The notes beneath the pieces are model-generated. The model made no database searches. It worked only from the letters and a program-made list of their open reading frames with translations, and was not told the DNA's origin. The position numbers and the translations under genes were made by a program. Source: Streptomyces roseicoloratus (GTDB lineage Bacteria > Actinomycetota > Actinomycetes > Streptomycetales > Streptomycetaceae). From it: a DNA stretch of 47,726 bases. The DNA lies in assembly GCF_004117935.1 (NCBI RefSeq), contig NZ_SDOY01000130.1, positions 1-47,726 on the forward strand, given 5' to 3'. This document shows positions 19,640 through 28,300 of the stretch, piece by piece. Each line of letters begins with the position of its first letter. Within the stretch, counting starts at the first letter, position 1.

Positions 19640-19712
19640 CAGGGCCGGAGGGACTTGAACCCCCAACCGCCGGTTTTGGAGACCGGTGCTCTACCAATTG
19701 AGCTACGACCCT
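19640..19712 (-). tRNA. tRNA-Trp (CCA anticodon)
   Basis: A 73-base cloverleaf: acceptor AGGGTCG pairs with CGGCCCT (one G-U) and a G discriminator; the anticodon arm is CCGGT-CT-CCA-AA-ACCGG, and the T arm has GGTTCAAGTCC. No CCA is encoded. It is the first gene of the tRNA-secE-nusG strand segment and diverges from aspC. Confidence 0.97.
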
Positions 19713-19995
19713 TTGTGGCTTCCCCAACCTACCGCATCGTGAGATGTGGTCGGTGCGGGGCCAACGAGCAGTGAGTGTACGTGGTCTTGGGCCCCTACGT
19801 CGAACAGAAACGTCCCCGACCTGCCGCAGGGGCCCCCGAGGCCCTGCTTCCCGGGGCCGCGCACCCCGTGTTCCCGAGGCCCGCACGCCCCCTTTCCCGG
19901 CCCCCGCACCGCCCGTACGACCGGGAATGACCGGTCCTGTCCGCTCCGTGAAACCTGCGTGCCCGGCCCGGACGGGGTCTGGGACGATGGGCCGT

Positions 19996-21222
19996 ATGAG
20001 CGCTGCTACTCCTCCCACCGAGCGCCGGGTCTCCGCCCGCGTCGGTGCGATCTCCGAGTCCGCCACCCTCGCCGTCGACGCCAAGGCCAAGGCCCTCAAG
20101 GCCGCCGGGCGACCGGTCATCGGTTTCGGCGCGGGTGAACCCGACTTCCCGACGCCGGACTACATCGTCGACGCGGCCGTCGAGGCCTGCAAGAACCCCA
20201 AGTACCACCGCTACACGCCGGCCGGCGGTCTGCCCGAGCTGAAGAAGGCCATCGCCGAGAAGACCCTGCGCGACTCCGGCCTGGAGGTCGACCCGGCCGA
20301 GGTGCTGGTCACCAACGGCGGCAAGCAGGCCATCTACGAGGCCTTCGCCGCGATCCTCGACCCGGGCGACGAGGTCATCGTCCCGGCGCCGTACTGGACC
20401 ACCTACCCGGAGTCGATCCGCCTCGCCGGCGGTGTCCCGGTCGAGGTCGTCGCCGACGAGACCACCGGCTACCGGGTGTCCGTCGAGCAGCTGGAGGCCG
20501 CGCGCACGGAGAACACCAAGGTGCTCCTGTTCGTCTCGCCGTCCAACCCGACGGGCGCGGTGTACAGCGAGGAGGACGCCCGCGCGATCGGCGAGTGGGC
20601 CGCCGAGCACGGCCTGTGGGTGCTGACCGACGAGATCTACGAGCACCTGGTCTACGGCGACGCCACCTTCACCTCGCTGCCGAAGCTGGTCCCGGCGCTG
20701 CGCGACAAGTGCGTCATCGTCAACGGCGTCGCCAAGACGTACGCCATGACGGGCTGGCGCGTGGGCTGGATCATCGGCCCGAAGGACATCGTGAAGGCCG
20801 CGACCAACCTGCAGTCGCACGCCACCTCCAACGTCTCCAACGTGGCGCAGGTCGCCGCGCTCGCCGCCGTCTCGGGCAACCTGGACGCCGTCAAGGAGAT
20901 GGGCAAGGCCTTCGACCGCCGCCGCCGGACGATCGTGAAGATGCTCAACGAGATCGAGGGCGTGATCTGCCCGACGCCGGAGGGCGCGTTCTACGTGTAC
21001 CCGTCGGTGAAGGGCCTGCTCGGCAAGGAGATCCGCGGCAAGCGCCCGCAGAGCTCGGTCGAGCTGGCCGCGCTGATCCTGGACGAGGTCGAGGTCGCGG
21101 TCGTCCCGGGCGAGGCCTTCGGCACGCCGGGCTACCTGCGCCTCTCGTACGCCCTGGGCGACGAGGACCTGGTGGAGGGCGTGTCCCGCATCCAGAAGCT
21201 GCTCGCCGAGGCGCGCGACTGA
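19996..21222 (+). CDS. aspC: Aspartate/aromatic aminotransferase, class I PLP enzyme
   Basis: A 408-residue protein (MSAATPPTERRVSARVGAIS). The PLP lysine lies in VNGVAKTYAMTGWRVGWI. SNPTGAVYS and the closing GYLRLSYALGDEDLVEG are conserved class I features. It interconverts aspartate and oxaloacetate with glutamate as partner. The ATG at 19996 is preferred; an ATG at 19987 adds three residues. No ribosome site is seen, so the mRNA may be leaderless. A terminator follows. The long frame continuing upstream to 19744 is not supported. Confidence 0.95.
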   Translation: MSAATPPTERRVSARVGAISESATLAVDAKAKALKAAGRPVIGFGAGEPDFPTPDYIVDAAVEACKNPKYHRYTPAGGLPELKKAIAEKTLRDSGLEVDPAEVLVTNGGKQAIYEAFAAILDPGDEVIVPAPYWTTYPESIRLAGGVPVEVVADETTGYRVSVEQLEAARTENTKVLLFVSPSNPTGAVYSEEDARAIGEWAAEHGLWVLTDEIYEHLVYGDATFTSLPKLVPALRDKCVIVNGVAKTYAMTGWRVGWIIGPKDIVKAATNLQSHATSNVSNVAQVAALAAVSGNLDAVKEMGKAFDRRRRTIVKMLNEIEGVICPTPEGAFYVYPSVKGLLGKEIRGKRPQSSVELAALILDEVEVAVVPGEAFGTPGYLRLSYALGDEDLVEGVSRIQKLLAEARD

Positions 21223-21248
21223 CCGGTCCTTGACGTCAAGGGCGCTTG

Positions 21249-21285
21249 CGGGCCCCTGGTTCTCCGGAGCCGGGGGCCCGTTTTT
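21249..21285 (+). terminator. Terminator after aspC
   Basis: An 11-bp stem CGGGCCCCTGG with CCGGGGGCCCG (one G-U) is followed by TTTTTG. Confidence 0.85.
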
Positions 21286-21353
21286 GCGTTCTAGTCGGGC
21301 CCGATCGGGGAATCGGACTGTATTCGTCCATTCGGGTAAGGCAGGATCGGCCA

Positions 21354-22388
21354 ATGGAGCACCTTCCTCACCGCGACCTCAGTCTGCTGCCCAAGGCCCA
21401 TCTGCACCTGCACTTCACGGGCTCGATGCGGCCCACGACCCTGATCGAACTGGCCGACAAGTACGGGGTGCACCTCCCCGAGGCGCTCAGCGGCGGCACC
21501 CCGCCCAGGCTGCGGGCCACGGACGAGCGGGGCTGGTTCCGCTTCCAGCGGCTCTACGACATCGCCCGCTCCTGCCTGCGCGAGCCCGAGGACATCCGGC
21601 GCCTGGTGCGCGAGGCGGCCCAGGAGGACGTGGCGGACGGCTCCGGCTGGCTGGAGATCCAGGTCGACCCGACCTCGTACGCGCCGCTGCTCGGCGGTCT
21701 GATCCCGGCCATGGAGATCATCCTGGACGCCGTGGACACGGCCTCGCGCGAGACCGGGCTCGGGATGCGGGTCCTGGTCGCGGCCAACCGCATGAAGCAC
21801 CCGCTGGAGGCGCGCACGCTCGCCCGCCTCGCGGTGCGGTACGCGGACCGGGGCGTGGTCGGCTTCGGGCTCTCCAACGACGAGCGGCGCGGCATGGCCC
21901 GCGACTTCGACCGGGCCTTCGCCATCGCCCGCGAGGGCGGTCTGCTCGCGGCCCCGCACGGCGGCGAGCTCACCGGGCCCTCGTCCGTACGGGACTGCCT
22001 GGACGACCTGCGGGCGGCCCGGGTCGGGCACGGCGTACGGGCGGCCGAGGACCCGCGGCTGCTGCGCAAGCTCGCGGAGCGCCAGGTGACCTGCGAGGTG
22101 TGCCCGTCGTCGAACGTGGCGCTCGGCGTGTACGAGAAGCCGGAGGACGTGCCGCTGCGCACCCTGTTCGAGGCGGGCGTCCCGATGGCCCTGGGCGCGG
22201 ACGACCCGCTGCTCTTCGGCTCGCGGCTGGCCGCCCAGTACGAGATCGCGCGCCGGCACCACGGCTTCACGGACGAGGAGCTGGCGGAGCTGGCCCGGCA
22301 GTCGGTGCGCGGCTCGGCGGCACCCGAGGACGTCCGGCAGAAGCTGCTGTCCGGCATCGACGACTGGCTGGCGGCCCCGGCCGGCTGA
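21354..22388 (+). CDS. Adenosine deaminase-family enzyme
   Basis: A 344-residue TIM-barrel amidohydrolase starting at ATG 21354. It has the zinc motif HLHLHFTGSM (H18, H20), the catalytic-site HGGE in LAAPHGGELTGPSSV, the VGHGV motif, SSNVALG, and LGADDPLLFG near the C terminus. It would deaminate adenosine or a related 6-aminopurine. The HFTGSM wording differs from the HLDG of classical adenosine deaminases, and aminodeoxyfutalosine, an intermediate of the Streptomyces futalosine menaquinone route, is a possible substrate that I cannot exclude. It stands alone between the aspC terminator and convergent murB. Confidence 0.88.
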   Translation: MEHLPHRDLSLLPKAHLHLHFTGSMRPTTLIELADKYGVHLPEALSGGTPPRLRATDERGWFRFQRLYDIARSCLREPEDIRRLVREAAQEDVADGSGWLEIQVDPTSYAPLLGGLIPAMEIILDAVDTASRETGLGMRVLVAANRMKHPLEARTLARLAVRYADRGVVGFGLSNDERRGMARDFDRAFAIAREGGLLAAPHGGELTGPSSVRDCLDDLRAARVGHGVRAAEDPRLLRKLAERQVTCEVCPSSNVALGVYEKPEDVPLRTLFEAGVPMALGADDPLLFGSRLAAQYEIARRHHGFTDEELAELARQSVRGSAAPEDVRQKLLSGIDDWLAAPAG

Positions 22389-22429
22389 CCGGCCGGGCCG
22401 CCGGGCCACGGTCCTCGCCGCCGAGGCCG

Positions 22430-23491
22430 CTACAGCTCGACGCCGACGGTCACCGGCTCGTTGACGAGCGTGACGCCGAAGGCGTCGCGGACGCCCGCGA
22501 CCACCTCACGGGCCAGCGCGAGCAGGTCCTCCGTGGTGGCCTCGCCGCGGTTGGTGAGGGCGAGGGTGTGCTTGGTGGAGATCCGGGCCGGGCCGGAACC
22601 GTAGCCCTTGGTGAAGCCCGCCTTGTCGATCAGCCAGGCCGCGGACGTCTTCGTCAGGCCCTCCCCCGCCGGGTAGGCGGGCGGCGCGGCGTCGGCGCCG
22701 AGGCGCTCGGCCACGCGCGCGAGGAAGGCCTCGTACTGGCCGGCGGTGAGGATCGGGTTGGTGAAGAACGAGCCGGCCGACCACGTGTCGTGGTCCTCCG
22801 GGTCCAGCACCATCCCCTTGCCGGCCCGCAGCTTCAGGACCGTCTCGCGCGCCCGCTCCAGCGGCACCCGGTCGCCCGCCTCGACGCCCAGGGCCCGCGC
22901 CGTCTCCGCGTACGCGATCGGCGCGGAGAGGCCGCCGGCGTCCTCCAGCGCGAAGCGGACCCGCAGCACCACGTAGCGGTCGGGCTGCTCCTTGAAGACG
23001 CTGTGCCGGTACGAGAAGGCGCACGCGGCGTTCGTGAGCGTGACCGTCTCCTCGGCCCGGCGGTCGTACGCGACGACCTCGGTGACGGTCGCGGAGACGT
23101 CCTGCCCGTAGGCGCCCACGTTCTGGATCGGGGTGGCGCCCGCCGATCCGGGGATCCCGGCCAGGCACTCGATCCCGGCGAGTCCGGCCTCCACGGTCCG
23201 CGCGACGGCGTCCGTCCACACCTCGCCCGCGGCGAGCTCCAGCCGGGTCCCGTCGAGGGCGAAACCCCGGGTGGCGACGTGCAGGGCGGTGCCGTCGAAA
23301 CCCTTGTCGCCGATGACCAGGTTGGAGCCGCCGCCGATGACGAGCAGCGGGGTGCCGGAGGCGTCGGCCTCGCGGACCGCGGCGATCACCTCGTCGTCCG
23401 TGGTGGCCGTGACGAGCCGCGTGGCGGGCCCGCCGAGCCGGAAGGTGGTCAGGGGCGCGAGGGGGGCGTCGTGGAGAAGCTGCACGGGCAC
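22430..23491 (-). CDS. murB: UDP-N-acetylenolpyruvoylglucosamine reductase
   Basis: A 353-residue FAD enzyme starting at GTG 23491. The FAD-binding region has TPLLVIGGGSNLVIGDKGFD and GIPGSAGATPIQNVGAYGQD. The catalytic serine is in WSAGSFFTNPI, and an LIDKAGFTKGY segment follows. The sequence between these and SAAWLIDKAGF matches type I MurB. It makes UDP-MurNAc for peptidoglycan. No ribosome site is seen at the GTG. A 9-bp perfect hairpin (23499-23526) lies 8 bases upstream. Confidence 0.96.
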   Translation of the reverse strand: MPVQLLHDAPLAPLTTFRLGGPATRLVTATTDDEVIAAVREADASGTPLLVIGGGSNLVIGDKGFDGTALHVATRGFALDGTRLELAAGEVWTDAVARTVEAGLAGIECLAGIPGSAGATPIQNVGAYGQDVSATVTEVVAYDRRAEETVTLTNAACAFSYRHSVFKEQPDRYVVLRVRFALEDAGGLSAPIAYAETARALGVEAGDRVPLERARETVLKLRAGKGMVLDPEDHDTWSAGSFFTNPILTAGQYEAFLARVAERLGADAAPPAYPAGEGLTKTSAAWLIDKAGFTKGYGSGPARISTKHTLALTNRGEATTEDLLALAREVVAGVRDAFGVTLVNEPVTVGVEL

Positions 23492-23498
23492 AAGGGTA

Positions 23499-23526
23499 CG
23501 GGCCCCTCCCGTACGGAAGGGGCCCG
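23499..23526 (-). terminator. Hairpin between hadB-like gene and murB
   Basis: CGGGCCCCT pairs perfectly with AGGGGCCCG around a 10-base loop. There is no T run, so it may end the hadAB transcript weakly or act in murB translation. Confidence 0.5.
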
Positions 23527-23555
23527 CGTCGCTCAGCGGCTCGGGTGGGGCGGGC

Positions 23556-23984
23556 TCAGGCGAGCTTCACCACGGCCCGGCTCATGCCGAGCACCTTCTG
23601 CCCGGCGCTGGTCGCCGTGAGGTCGACGCGCACCCGGCCGTCGTCCAGCTTCGCGGCGACCTTCGCGGAGACCTCGATCACGGCGCCCTCGTCGTCGTTG
23701 GGCACGACGACCGGCTTGGTGAAGCGGACGCCGTACTCGACGACGGCGGCCGGGTCGCCGGCCCAGTCGGTGACGACGCGGATCGCCTCGGCCATGGTGA
23801 ACATGCCGTGGGCGATGACGTCGGGCAGGCCGACCTCCCTGGCGAACTTCTCGTTCCAGTGGATCGGGTTGAAGTCACCCGAGGCACCGGCGTAGCGCAC
23901 CAGTGTGGCGCGGGTCACGGGAAAGGTCTGCGCGGGCAGCTCGGTGCCGGCCTCGACCTCGTCGTAGGCGATCTTCGCGGTCAC
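23556..23984 (-). CDS. MaoC-type (3R)-hydroxyacyl dehydratase, HadB-like subunit
   Basis: A 142-residue hot-dog fold protein starting at GTG 2 bases after the upstream gene's stop. It has the hydratase 2 motif YAGASGDFNPIHWNEKFA with catalytic Asp and His, and GLPDVIAHGMFTMA. It is predicted to dehydrate (3R)-hydroxyacyl thioesters as the catalytic half of a heterodimer with the adjacent protein, as in mycobacterial HadAB. In Streptomyces it could serve fatty acid synthesis or an unknown acyl pathway. Confidence 0.88.
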   Translation of the reverse strand: MTAKIAYDEVEAGTELPAQTFPVTRATLVRYAGASGDFNPIHWNEKFAREVGLPDVIAHGMFTMAEAIRVVTDWAGDPAAVVEYGVRFTKPVVVPNDDEGAVIEVSAKVAAKLDDGRVRVDLTATSAGQKVLGMSRAVVKLA

Positions 23985-23986
23985 GG

Positions 23987-24439
23987 TCAGGCCTCCTCGG
24001 GGGCGCGGGCGACGAGCTTGGTCCAGGCGGTGACGACGTGTTCGCCGGACTCGTCGTGGACCTCGCCGCGGATGTCCAGGATGTCGTTGCCCGCGAGCGA
24101 CTTGATCGCCTCGATGGTGCTGGTCACCGAGAGCCGGTCACCGGCGCGCACCGGCCGGGTGTACGCGAACTTCTGGTCGCCGTGCACGACGCGGCTGTAG
24201 TCGAGGCCCAGCTGCGGGTCCTCGACCACCTGGCCCGCGGCCTTGAAGGTGATCGCGAAGACGAAGGTCGGCGGGGCGACGACATCGGGGTGACCGAGGG
24301 CCTTGGCGGCCTCCTGGTCGGTGTACGCGGGATTCGCGTCGCCGATCGCCTCGGCGAATTCGCGGATCTTCTCACGGCCGACCTCGTACGGCGCGGTGGG
24401 CGGATAGGTCCGGCCCACGAAGGACTGGTCGAGCGCCAT
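23987..24439 (-). CDS. MaoC-like dehydratase, HadA-like non-catalytic subunit
   Basis: A 150-residue protein starting at ATG 24439 with AGGAGG 10 bases upstream. It is a FAS1-type hot-dog domain: FVGRTYPPTAPYEVGREKIR, FAEAIGDANPAYTD, and VVAPPTFVFAITFKA. The hydratase Asp-x-Asn-Pro-x-His motif has become D-A-N-P-A-Y, so the catalytic His is absent, as expected for the HadA partner. It is the first gene of the pair. Confidence 0.88.
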   Translation of the reverse strand: MALDQSFVGRTYPPTAPYEVGREKIREFAEAIGDANPAYTDQEAAKALGHPDVVAPPTFVFAITFKAAGQVVEDPQLGLDYSRVVHGDQKFAYTRPVRAGDRLSVTSTIEAIKSLAGNDILDIRGEVHDESGEHVVTAWTKLVARAPEEA

Positions 24440-24478
24440 GGCCTCGATACCTCCTGGATCTCTTGCGTACAAACGACG

Positions 24479-24508
24479 CGAGGCCGCCCCCGGCAGGGGA
24501 CGGCCTCG
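24479..24508 (-). terminator. Hairpin terminator after rpmG
   Basis: CGAGGCCG pairs with CGGCCTCG, and an inner CCCC/GGGG stem with loop CGGCA extends it. Only a weak T-rich stretch follows on the minus strand. Confidence 0.6.
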
Positions 24509-24521
24509 TGTACGAGCCTGT

Positions 24522-24686
24522 TTAGCGCGTCTCGCGGTGCGCGGTGTGCGAGTTGCAGCGAGGGCAGTGCTTCTTCATCTCAAGACGGTCCGGGTTGTTG
24601 CGCCGGTTCTTCTTGGTGATGTAGTTCCGCTCCTTGCACTCCACGCAGGCCAGCGTGATCTTCGGGCGGACGTCGGTGGCAGCCAC
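24522..24686 (-). CDS. rpmG: Ribosomal protein L33, zinc-ribbon form
   Basis: A 54-residue protein starting at GTG 24686 with AAGGAG upstream. [17 protein letters not shown] and [13 protein letters not shown] carry four cysteines, so this is the zinc-containing (C+) form. Streptomyces often has a second, cysteine-free L33 under zinc control elsewhere. It lies after tRNA-Thr and tRNA-Met on the same strand. Confidence 0.97.
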
Positions 24687-24775
24687 GTGAGTGCTCCTTG
24701 ACGGACGGATGGGATGGATGAACGCATGAAAGAGTAGCCGATCGCAGGACCGACCCCACAATCGGCTACCGTGTG

Positions 24776-24848
24776 TAGCGGTGACCGGACTTGAACCGGT
24801 GACACAGCGATTATGAGCCGCTTGCTCTACCGACTGAGCTACACCGCT
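24776..24848 (-). tRNA. tRNA-Met (CAT anticodon, elongator-like)
   Basis: A 73-base cloverleaf with acceptor AGCGGTG/CACCGCT, D arm GTAGCTCAGTCGGTAGAGCA, anticodon CAT flanked by CT and AA, and T arm CCGGTTCAAGTCCGG. The fully paired first acceptor pair (A-T) argues against an initiator. It is 44 bases downstream of tRNA-Thr. Confidence 0.95.
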
Positions 24849-24892
24849 TTGATGATCCGGATCCCGCCCGAAGGCGGGTCCCTTCTCACCAG

Positions 24893-24965
24893 AGCCCCAA
24901 TACGGAATCGAACCGTAGACCTTCTCCTTACCATGGAGACGCTCTGCCGACTGAGCTATTGGGGC
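24893..24965 (-). tRNA. tRNA-Thr (GGT anticodon)
   Basis: A 73-base cloverleaf with acceptor GCCCCAA/TTGGGGC, anticodon arm TCTCC-AT-GGT-AA-GGAGA and T arm with GGTTCGATTCC. It is the promoter-proximal gene of the tRNA-Thr, tRNA-Met, rpmG group. Confidence 0.95.
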
Positions 24966-24978
24966 GAGCGAGGAAGAC

Positions 24979-25006
24979 ATTACACGGTCTCCCGCCCATC
25001 ACCCAA
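24979..25006 (-). promoter_or_regulatory. Candidate promoter of the tRNA-Thr/tRNA-Met/rpmG group
   Basis: On the minus strand TTGGGT (25006-25001) is followed after 16 bases by TGTAAT (24984-24979). Transcription would begin about 7 bases before the tRNA-Thr 5' end. The remaining 24966-25227 spacer holds no other feature I can support. Confidence 0.5.
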
Positions 25007-25227
25007 ATCCGTTTCCCGACCCCCACACGCACCGACTTCACGACCCCCACCAGGCCACCGCCCCGGCCGACTCCTACGCCACTCGTGCAGTCATCAGTAC
25101 GACTATTGCGCTCCTCCTCGAAGGCGGCCCGGCCCGCCCCTAGGCTCGGGCCCACGTGCGTGATCTTGGTCCTGGCGAGCCGCGACCGCGCGCCGTGAGC
25201 CGCGAGCCTGGAGCCCCGAGGAGCCCG

Positions 25228-26508
25228 ATGTCCGCCGACAGCAAGCAGCCCCAGCCGCCGCCCGACGACCGGGCCGCCGCCCCCGCCGACACCACCTCGC
25301 TGCTGCTCGCGAACGCGCGCCTCACCGACGGCCGCACCGTCGACGTACGCCTCGGCGGCGGCCGCATCGAAGCCGTCGGCACCGCCGGCAGCCTCACCGC
25401 CGTCGGCGCCCGCGTCGACCTCGCCGGCTACCTGCTGCTCCCCGCACCCGCCGAACCCCACGCCCACCTCGACACCGCCCTCACCGCCGACTCCCCCGGC
25501 CCCCTCCCGCACACCGCCGACGAAATCCAGCGCCGCGCCACCGAAGCCGCCCTCCTCCAGCTCGGACACGGCGCGACCGCGCTCCGCACCCACGTACGCA
25601 TCGGCGACGTACACGGCATCGGCCCCCTCGAAGCCGTCCTCCAGGCCCGCCGCTCACTGCGCGGCCTCGCCGAACTGACCACCGTCGCGACACCCCGGCT
25701 CCTGACCGGCACGGCCGGCGCCGACGGCCTCGCGATGCTGCGCGACGCGCTCAAGATGGGCGCCGACGTGGTCGGCGGCTGCCCCGACCTCGACCCCGAC
25801 CCCACCGGCTACGTGGAAGCCCTCCTCGAGGTCGCCGCCGAACACGGCTGCCCCGTGGACCTCCACACCGACGGCGACGACCCCGCGCGCCTCGCCCGCC
25901 TCGCCGCCATGGCCGGCGGACTGCGCCCCGGGGTGACGATCGGCCCCTGCGCGGGACTCGCCCGCCTCCCCGCCGACCAGGCCCACCGGGCCGCGGACCG
26001 GCTGGCGGCGGCCGGGATCACCGTCGTCTGCCTCCCGCAGGGCGGCTGCGCCGCCACCGAACTGCGCGGCACCGCACCCGTACGCCTGCTGCGCGCCGCC
26101 GGCGTACGCGTCGCCGCGGGCGGCGGTGCGCTGCGCGACCTGTCCAACCCGGTGGGCCGCGGCGACCCGCTGGAGGCCGCCTACCTCACCGCCTCGCTCG
26201 GCGGACTCCCCGCGCCCGAGGCCTACGGAACGGTGAGCACGGACGCACGGGCCGCCATGGGCCTGCCGCAGGTACGGGTGGAGGCCGGCTTCCCGGCCGA
26301 GCTGCTCGCGGTGCGGGGCGAACGGCTCACGGGCGTGCTGTCCCTCGCGTACAGCCGGATCGTGGTGCACCGCGGCCGGGTGGTGGCCCGGACCAGCGCC
26401 GTACGCGAGTACTGCGACTCGGCGGCCGCCCTCGACCTGCCCCGGCAGACCCGGCCCGAGCGGCCCGACCCGACGGGCCCCGCGGGGCCGGGAGCCGTAC
26501 GGTCGTGA
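25228..26508 (+). CDS. Cytosine deaminase-like amidohydrolase lacking catalytic residues
   Basis: A 426-residue protein from ATG 25228, with GAGGAG just upstream. It aligns over its length with CodA-type amidohydrolases. It keeps EPHAHLDTA (H78, H80) and GADVVGGCPDLDPD, and H213 in DLHTDGDD. The glutamate of the HCDE motif is G216, the histidine of SHTT is P240 in TIGPCAGL, and the metal-binding aspartate of the GHDD motif is G300/A301. This pattern suggests loss of classical deaminase activity. It could be a pseudoenzyme or bind a ligand. It is coupled by GTGA (26505-26508) to the next gene. The reading frame is intact and well-used, so the loss is not recent decay. Confidence 0.75.
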   Translation: MSADSKQPQPPPDDRAAAPADTTSLLLANARLTDGRTVDVRLGGGRIEAVGTAGSLTAVGARVDLAGYLLLPAPAEPHAHLDTALTADSPGPLPHTADEIQRRATEAALLQLGHGATALRTHVRIGDVHGIGPLEAVLQARRSLRGLAELTTVATPRLLTGTAGADGLAMLRDALKMGADVVGGCPDLDPDPTGYVEALLEVAAEHGCPVDLHTDGDDPARLARLAAMAGGLRPGVTIGPCAGLARLPADQAHRAADRLAAAGITVVCLPQGGCAATELRGTAPVRLLRAAGVRVAAGGGALRDLSNPVGRGDPLEAAYLTASLGGLPAPEAYGTVSTDARAAMGLPQVRVEAGFPAELLAVRGERLTGVLSLAYSRIVVHRGRVVARTSAVREYCDSAAALDLPRQTRPERPDPTGPAGPGAVRS

Positions 26509-27167
26509 GTATGCGCGTAGTCATCGCCGGTGGACACGGACAGATCGCCCTGCGACTGGAACGCCTCCTCGCCGCGGCCGGACACGAACCGGTCGGCGTC
26601 ATCAGACACCGCGAACAGGAACCGGACCTGCGGGCGGCCGGCGCCGAGGCGGTCGTCCTGGACCTGGAGTCGGCCTCCGTCGACGAGGTCGCCGCCGCCC
26701 TGCACGGCGCCGACGCGGCCGTCTTCGCGGCCGGCGCGGGCCCGGGCAGCGGCGCGGACCGCAAACAGACCGTGGACCACCAGGCCGCGGTCCTCTTCGC
26801 CGACGCGGCGGAACGGGCAGGCGTACGACGCTTCCTGATCGTCTCCTCGATGGGCGCCGACTCCGGCCACGAGGGCGACGCCGTCTTCGACGCCTACCTC
26901 CGCGCCAAGGGCGCCGCGGACGACGACGTCCGCGCCCGCGAGGCCCTCGACTGGACGATCCTGCGCCCCGGCATGCTCACCGACGACGCGGGCACGGGCC
27001 AGGTCCGCCTGGAAGCCTCGACGGGCCGCGGCCCGATCCCCCGCGACGACGTGGCGGCCACCCTCGCCGAACTCCTGGAAACCCCGGCGACGGCCGGCCT
27101 GACCCTGGAACTGGTCACGGGCACGACCCCGGTAGCGGTCGCGGTCCGCGCGATCGCGGGCAACTGA
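26505..27167 (+). CDS. NAD(P)-binding atypical short-chain dehydrogenase
   Basis: A 220-residue Rossmann protein. The dinucleotide motif is VVIAGGHGQIALRLERLLAA. It continues with GADAAVFAAGAGPGSGADRK, VRRFLIVSSMGAD and a conserved LDWTILRPGMLTDDAG segment. This is the NmrA/YwnB-like SDR group, many of which act as NAD(P)H sensors or reductases of unknown substrate. The GTG at 26505 overlaps the upstream stop, and an ATG two codons later is an alternative. It is probably co-expressed with the deaminase-like protein. Confidence 0.85.
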   Translation: MSMRVVIAGGHGQIALRLERLLAAAGHEPVGVIRHREQEPDLRAAGAEAVVLDLESASVDEVAAALHGADAAVFAAGAGPGSGADRKQTVDHQAAVLFADAAERAGVRRFLIVSSMGADSGHEGDAVFDAYLRAKGAADDDVRAREALDWTILRPGMLTDDAGTGQVRLEASTGRGPIPRDDVAATLAELLETPATAGLTLELVTGTTPVAVAVRAIAGN

Positions 27168-27254
27168 CCTCTGTTCGCCCATCGAATGAGTGACCTTCCG
27201 CGAGCGGTGTCGTTGGTCCGATGACAACACCGGCGGTCGCGGGGGAGGCGAACG

Positions 27255-28300
27255 TTGAGCCGAAAGCTGCTGCTTGCCGACGGGGAGACGGCCCGGACCG
27301 GCTGCGCTCGCGGAGTCCTCTATTCCGCGACGGACACGAAGACCGGCGAACTGCTGAACTCGGCCGCCCTCGCCGAGCGAGTGGGGTGGGCGGCAGATCT
27401 GGTGTCCCGCATGACCGCCGACCTGCTGGCCGCGCACTGGAACAGCAACGACGTGGCAGCGCTGGCCTCGGGCGAGGACGCCGAGGGCCGAACGCTGCCG
27501 TCACAGGCCTGGATGGCGTTGCGGCGACTGGGCTGGGCCGCCACGCCCGGCAACGGCCTCCGGGCCAACGACCGGATCGTGCGCATGGCCCAGGAGCAGG
27601 CCGGCCGGGTGCTGCGGTCGGCGAAGTGGCGTGCCGACATGACGGCCGGGATCCTCGCCACGTGGCCGGCCGATCCGGCCAGGCGCACACCAGGGGAATG
27701 GGAAGCCGTACGCGGCTCGGTGCCGGGTGGCCGGGACCTCCCGTCCAGCACCGTCAAGTCCCGCACCCGGCAGGTGGTTTCGTTCGTCGAGAAGCACGGC
27801 CACAAGCCGGCCGATGTCTTCGAGCTGGAGACCGCGCCCCGCGCGGCGCGCCTGCTCCTGCTGTCCGCCTGCGACGGCCAGCAGGCCACCCTCGAGCGCG
27901 GCGACTCGCCAGGGCGCGCCCTTCTGCGCCTCCAGCTCCCCAACCGCCCCGACCCTCGGTCGTACGCGGATTGGACGTGGGTGGCCTGCCCGGTCTCCCT
28001 GCCTCCGACCGTTCCCCCGAGCGCCGTAGTGCACCTGCCCGCCCTTCGGAGGGACACGTTCACCCGGACCGGCCCCGACTGCCTCGCGCAGCGGACCGGC
28101 ACCAGGACGTGCGGACGACCAGCACCCCCACCAAGCCGCGGCACCAACCGAGAGGGGCGGCGCTGGGCGCAGGTTTCCACCTCGGCGCCCACGCCACTCC
28201 CCCGCGGTGGGCAGGCCCGTACGGCCTCGGGAAGCTGACCAGAGACGCCAAGCCGACGGATTCCAGGCGGCAGCAGCGCCGTCGACGTCAACGCCCCGAA
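27255..28300 (+). pseudogene. TnpB-like transposase remnant with internal deletion
   Basis: A TTG at 27255 with GGGGGAGG upstream opens a 327-codon frame (to 28238) with good Streptomyces codon use to about 28045 (LLLADGETARTGCARGVLYS; EDAEGRTLPSQAWMALRRLG). From memory this matches the N-terminal part of long (about 560 residue) Streptomyces TnpB-like transposases up to VVHLPALR. From about 28050 the familiar C-terminal tail continues in another frame (RGAALGAGFHLGAHATPPRW, about 28144-28205). The central RuvC nuclease and zinc-ribbon core are missing. An internal deletion with a frame change explains this. The end is approximate. The family memory was not checked by search. Confidence 0.6.

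Noticed and set aside
19744..19995. 84-residue N-terminal extension of the aspartate aminotransferase
   Set aside because: No ribosome site, Pro/Arg-rich sequence unlike the family, and it covers the divergent tRNA-Trp promoter region.
21230..23620. 796-codon plus-strand frame spanning the deaminase gene and murB
   Set aside because: It is an alternate frame of the deaminase gene and antisense to murB, with no recognisable domain.
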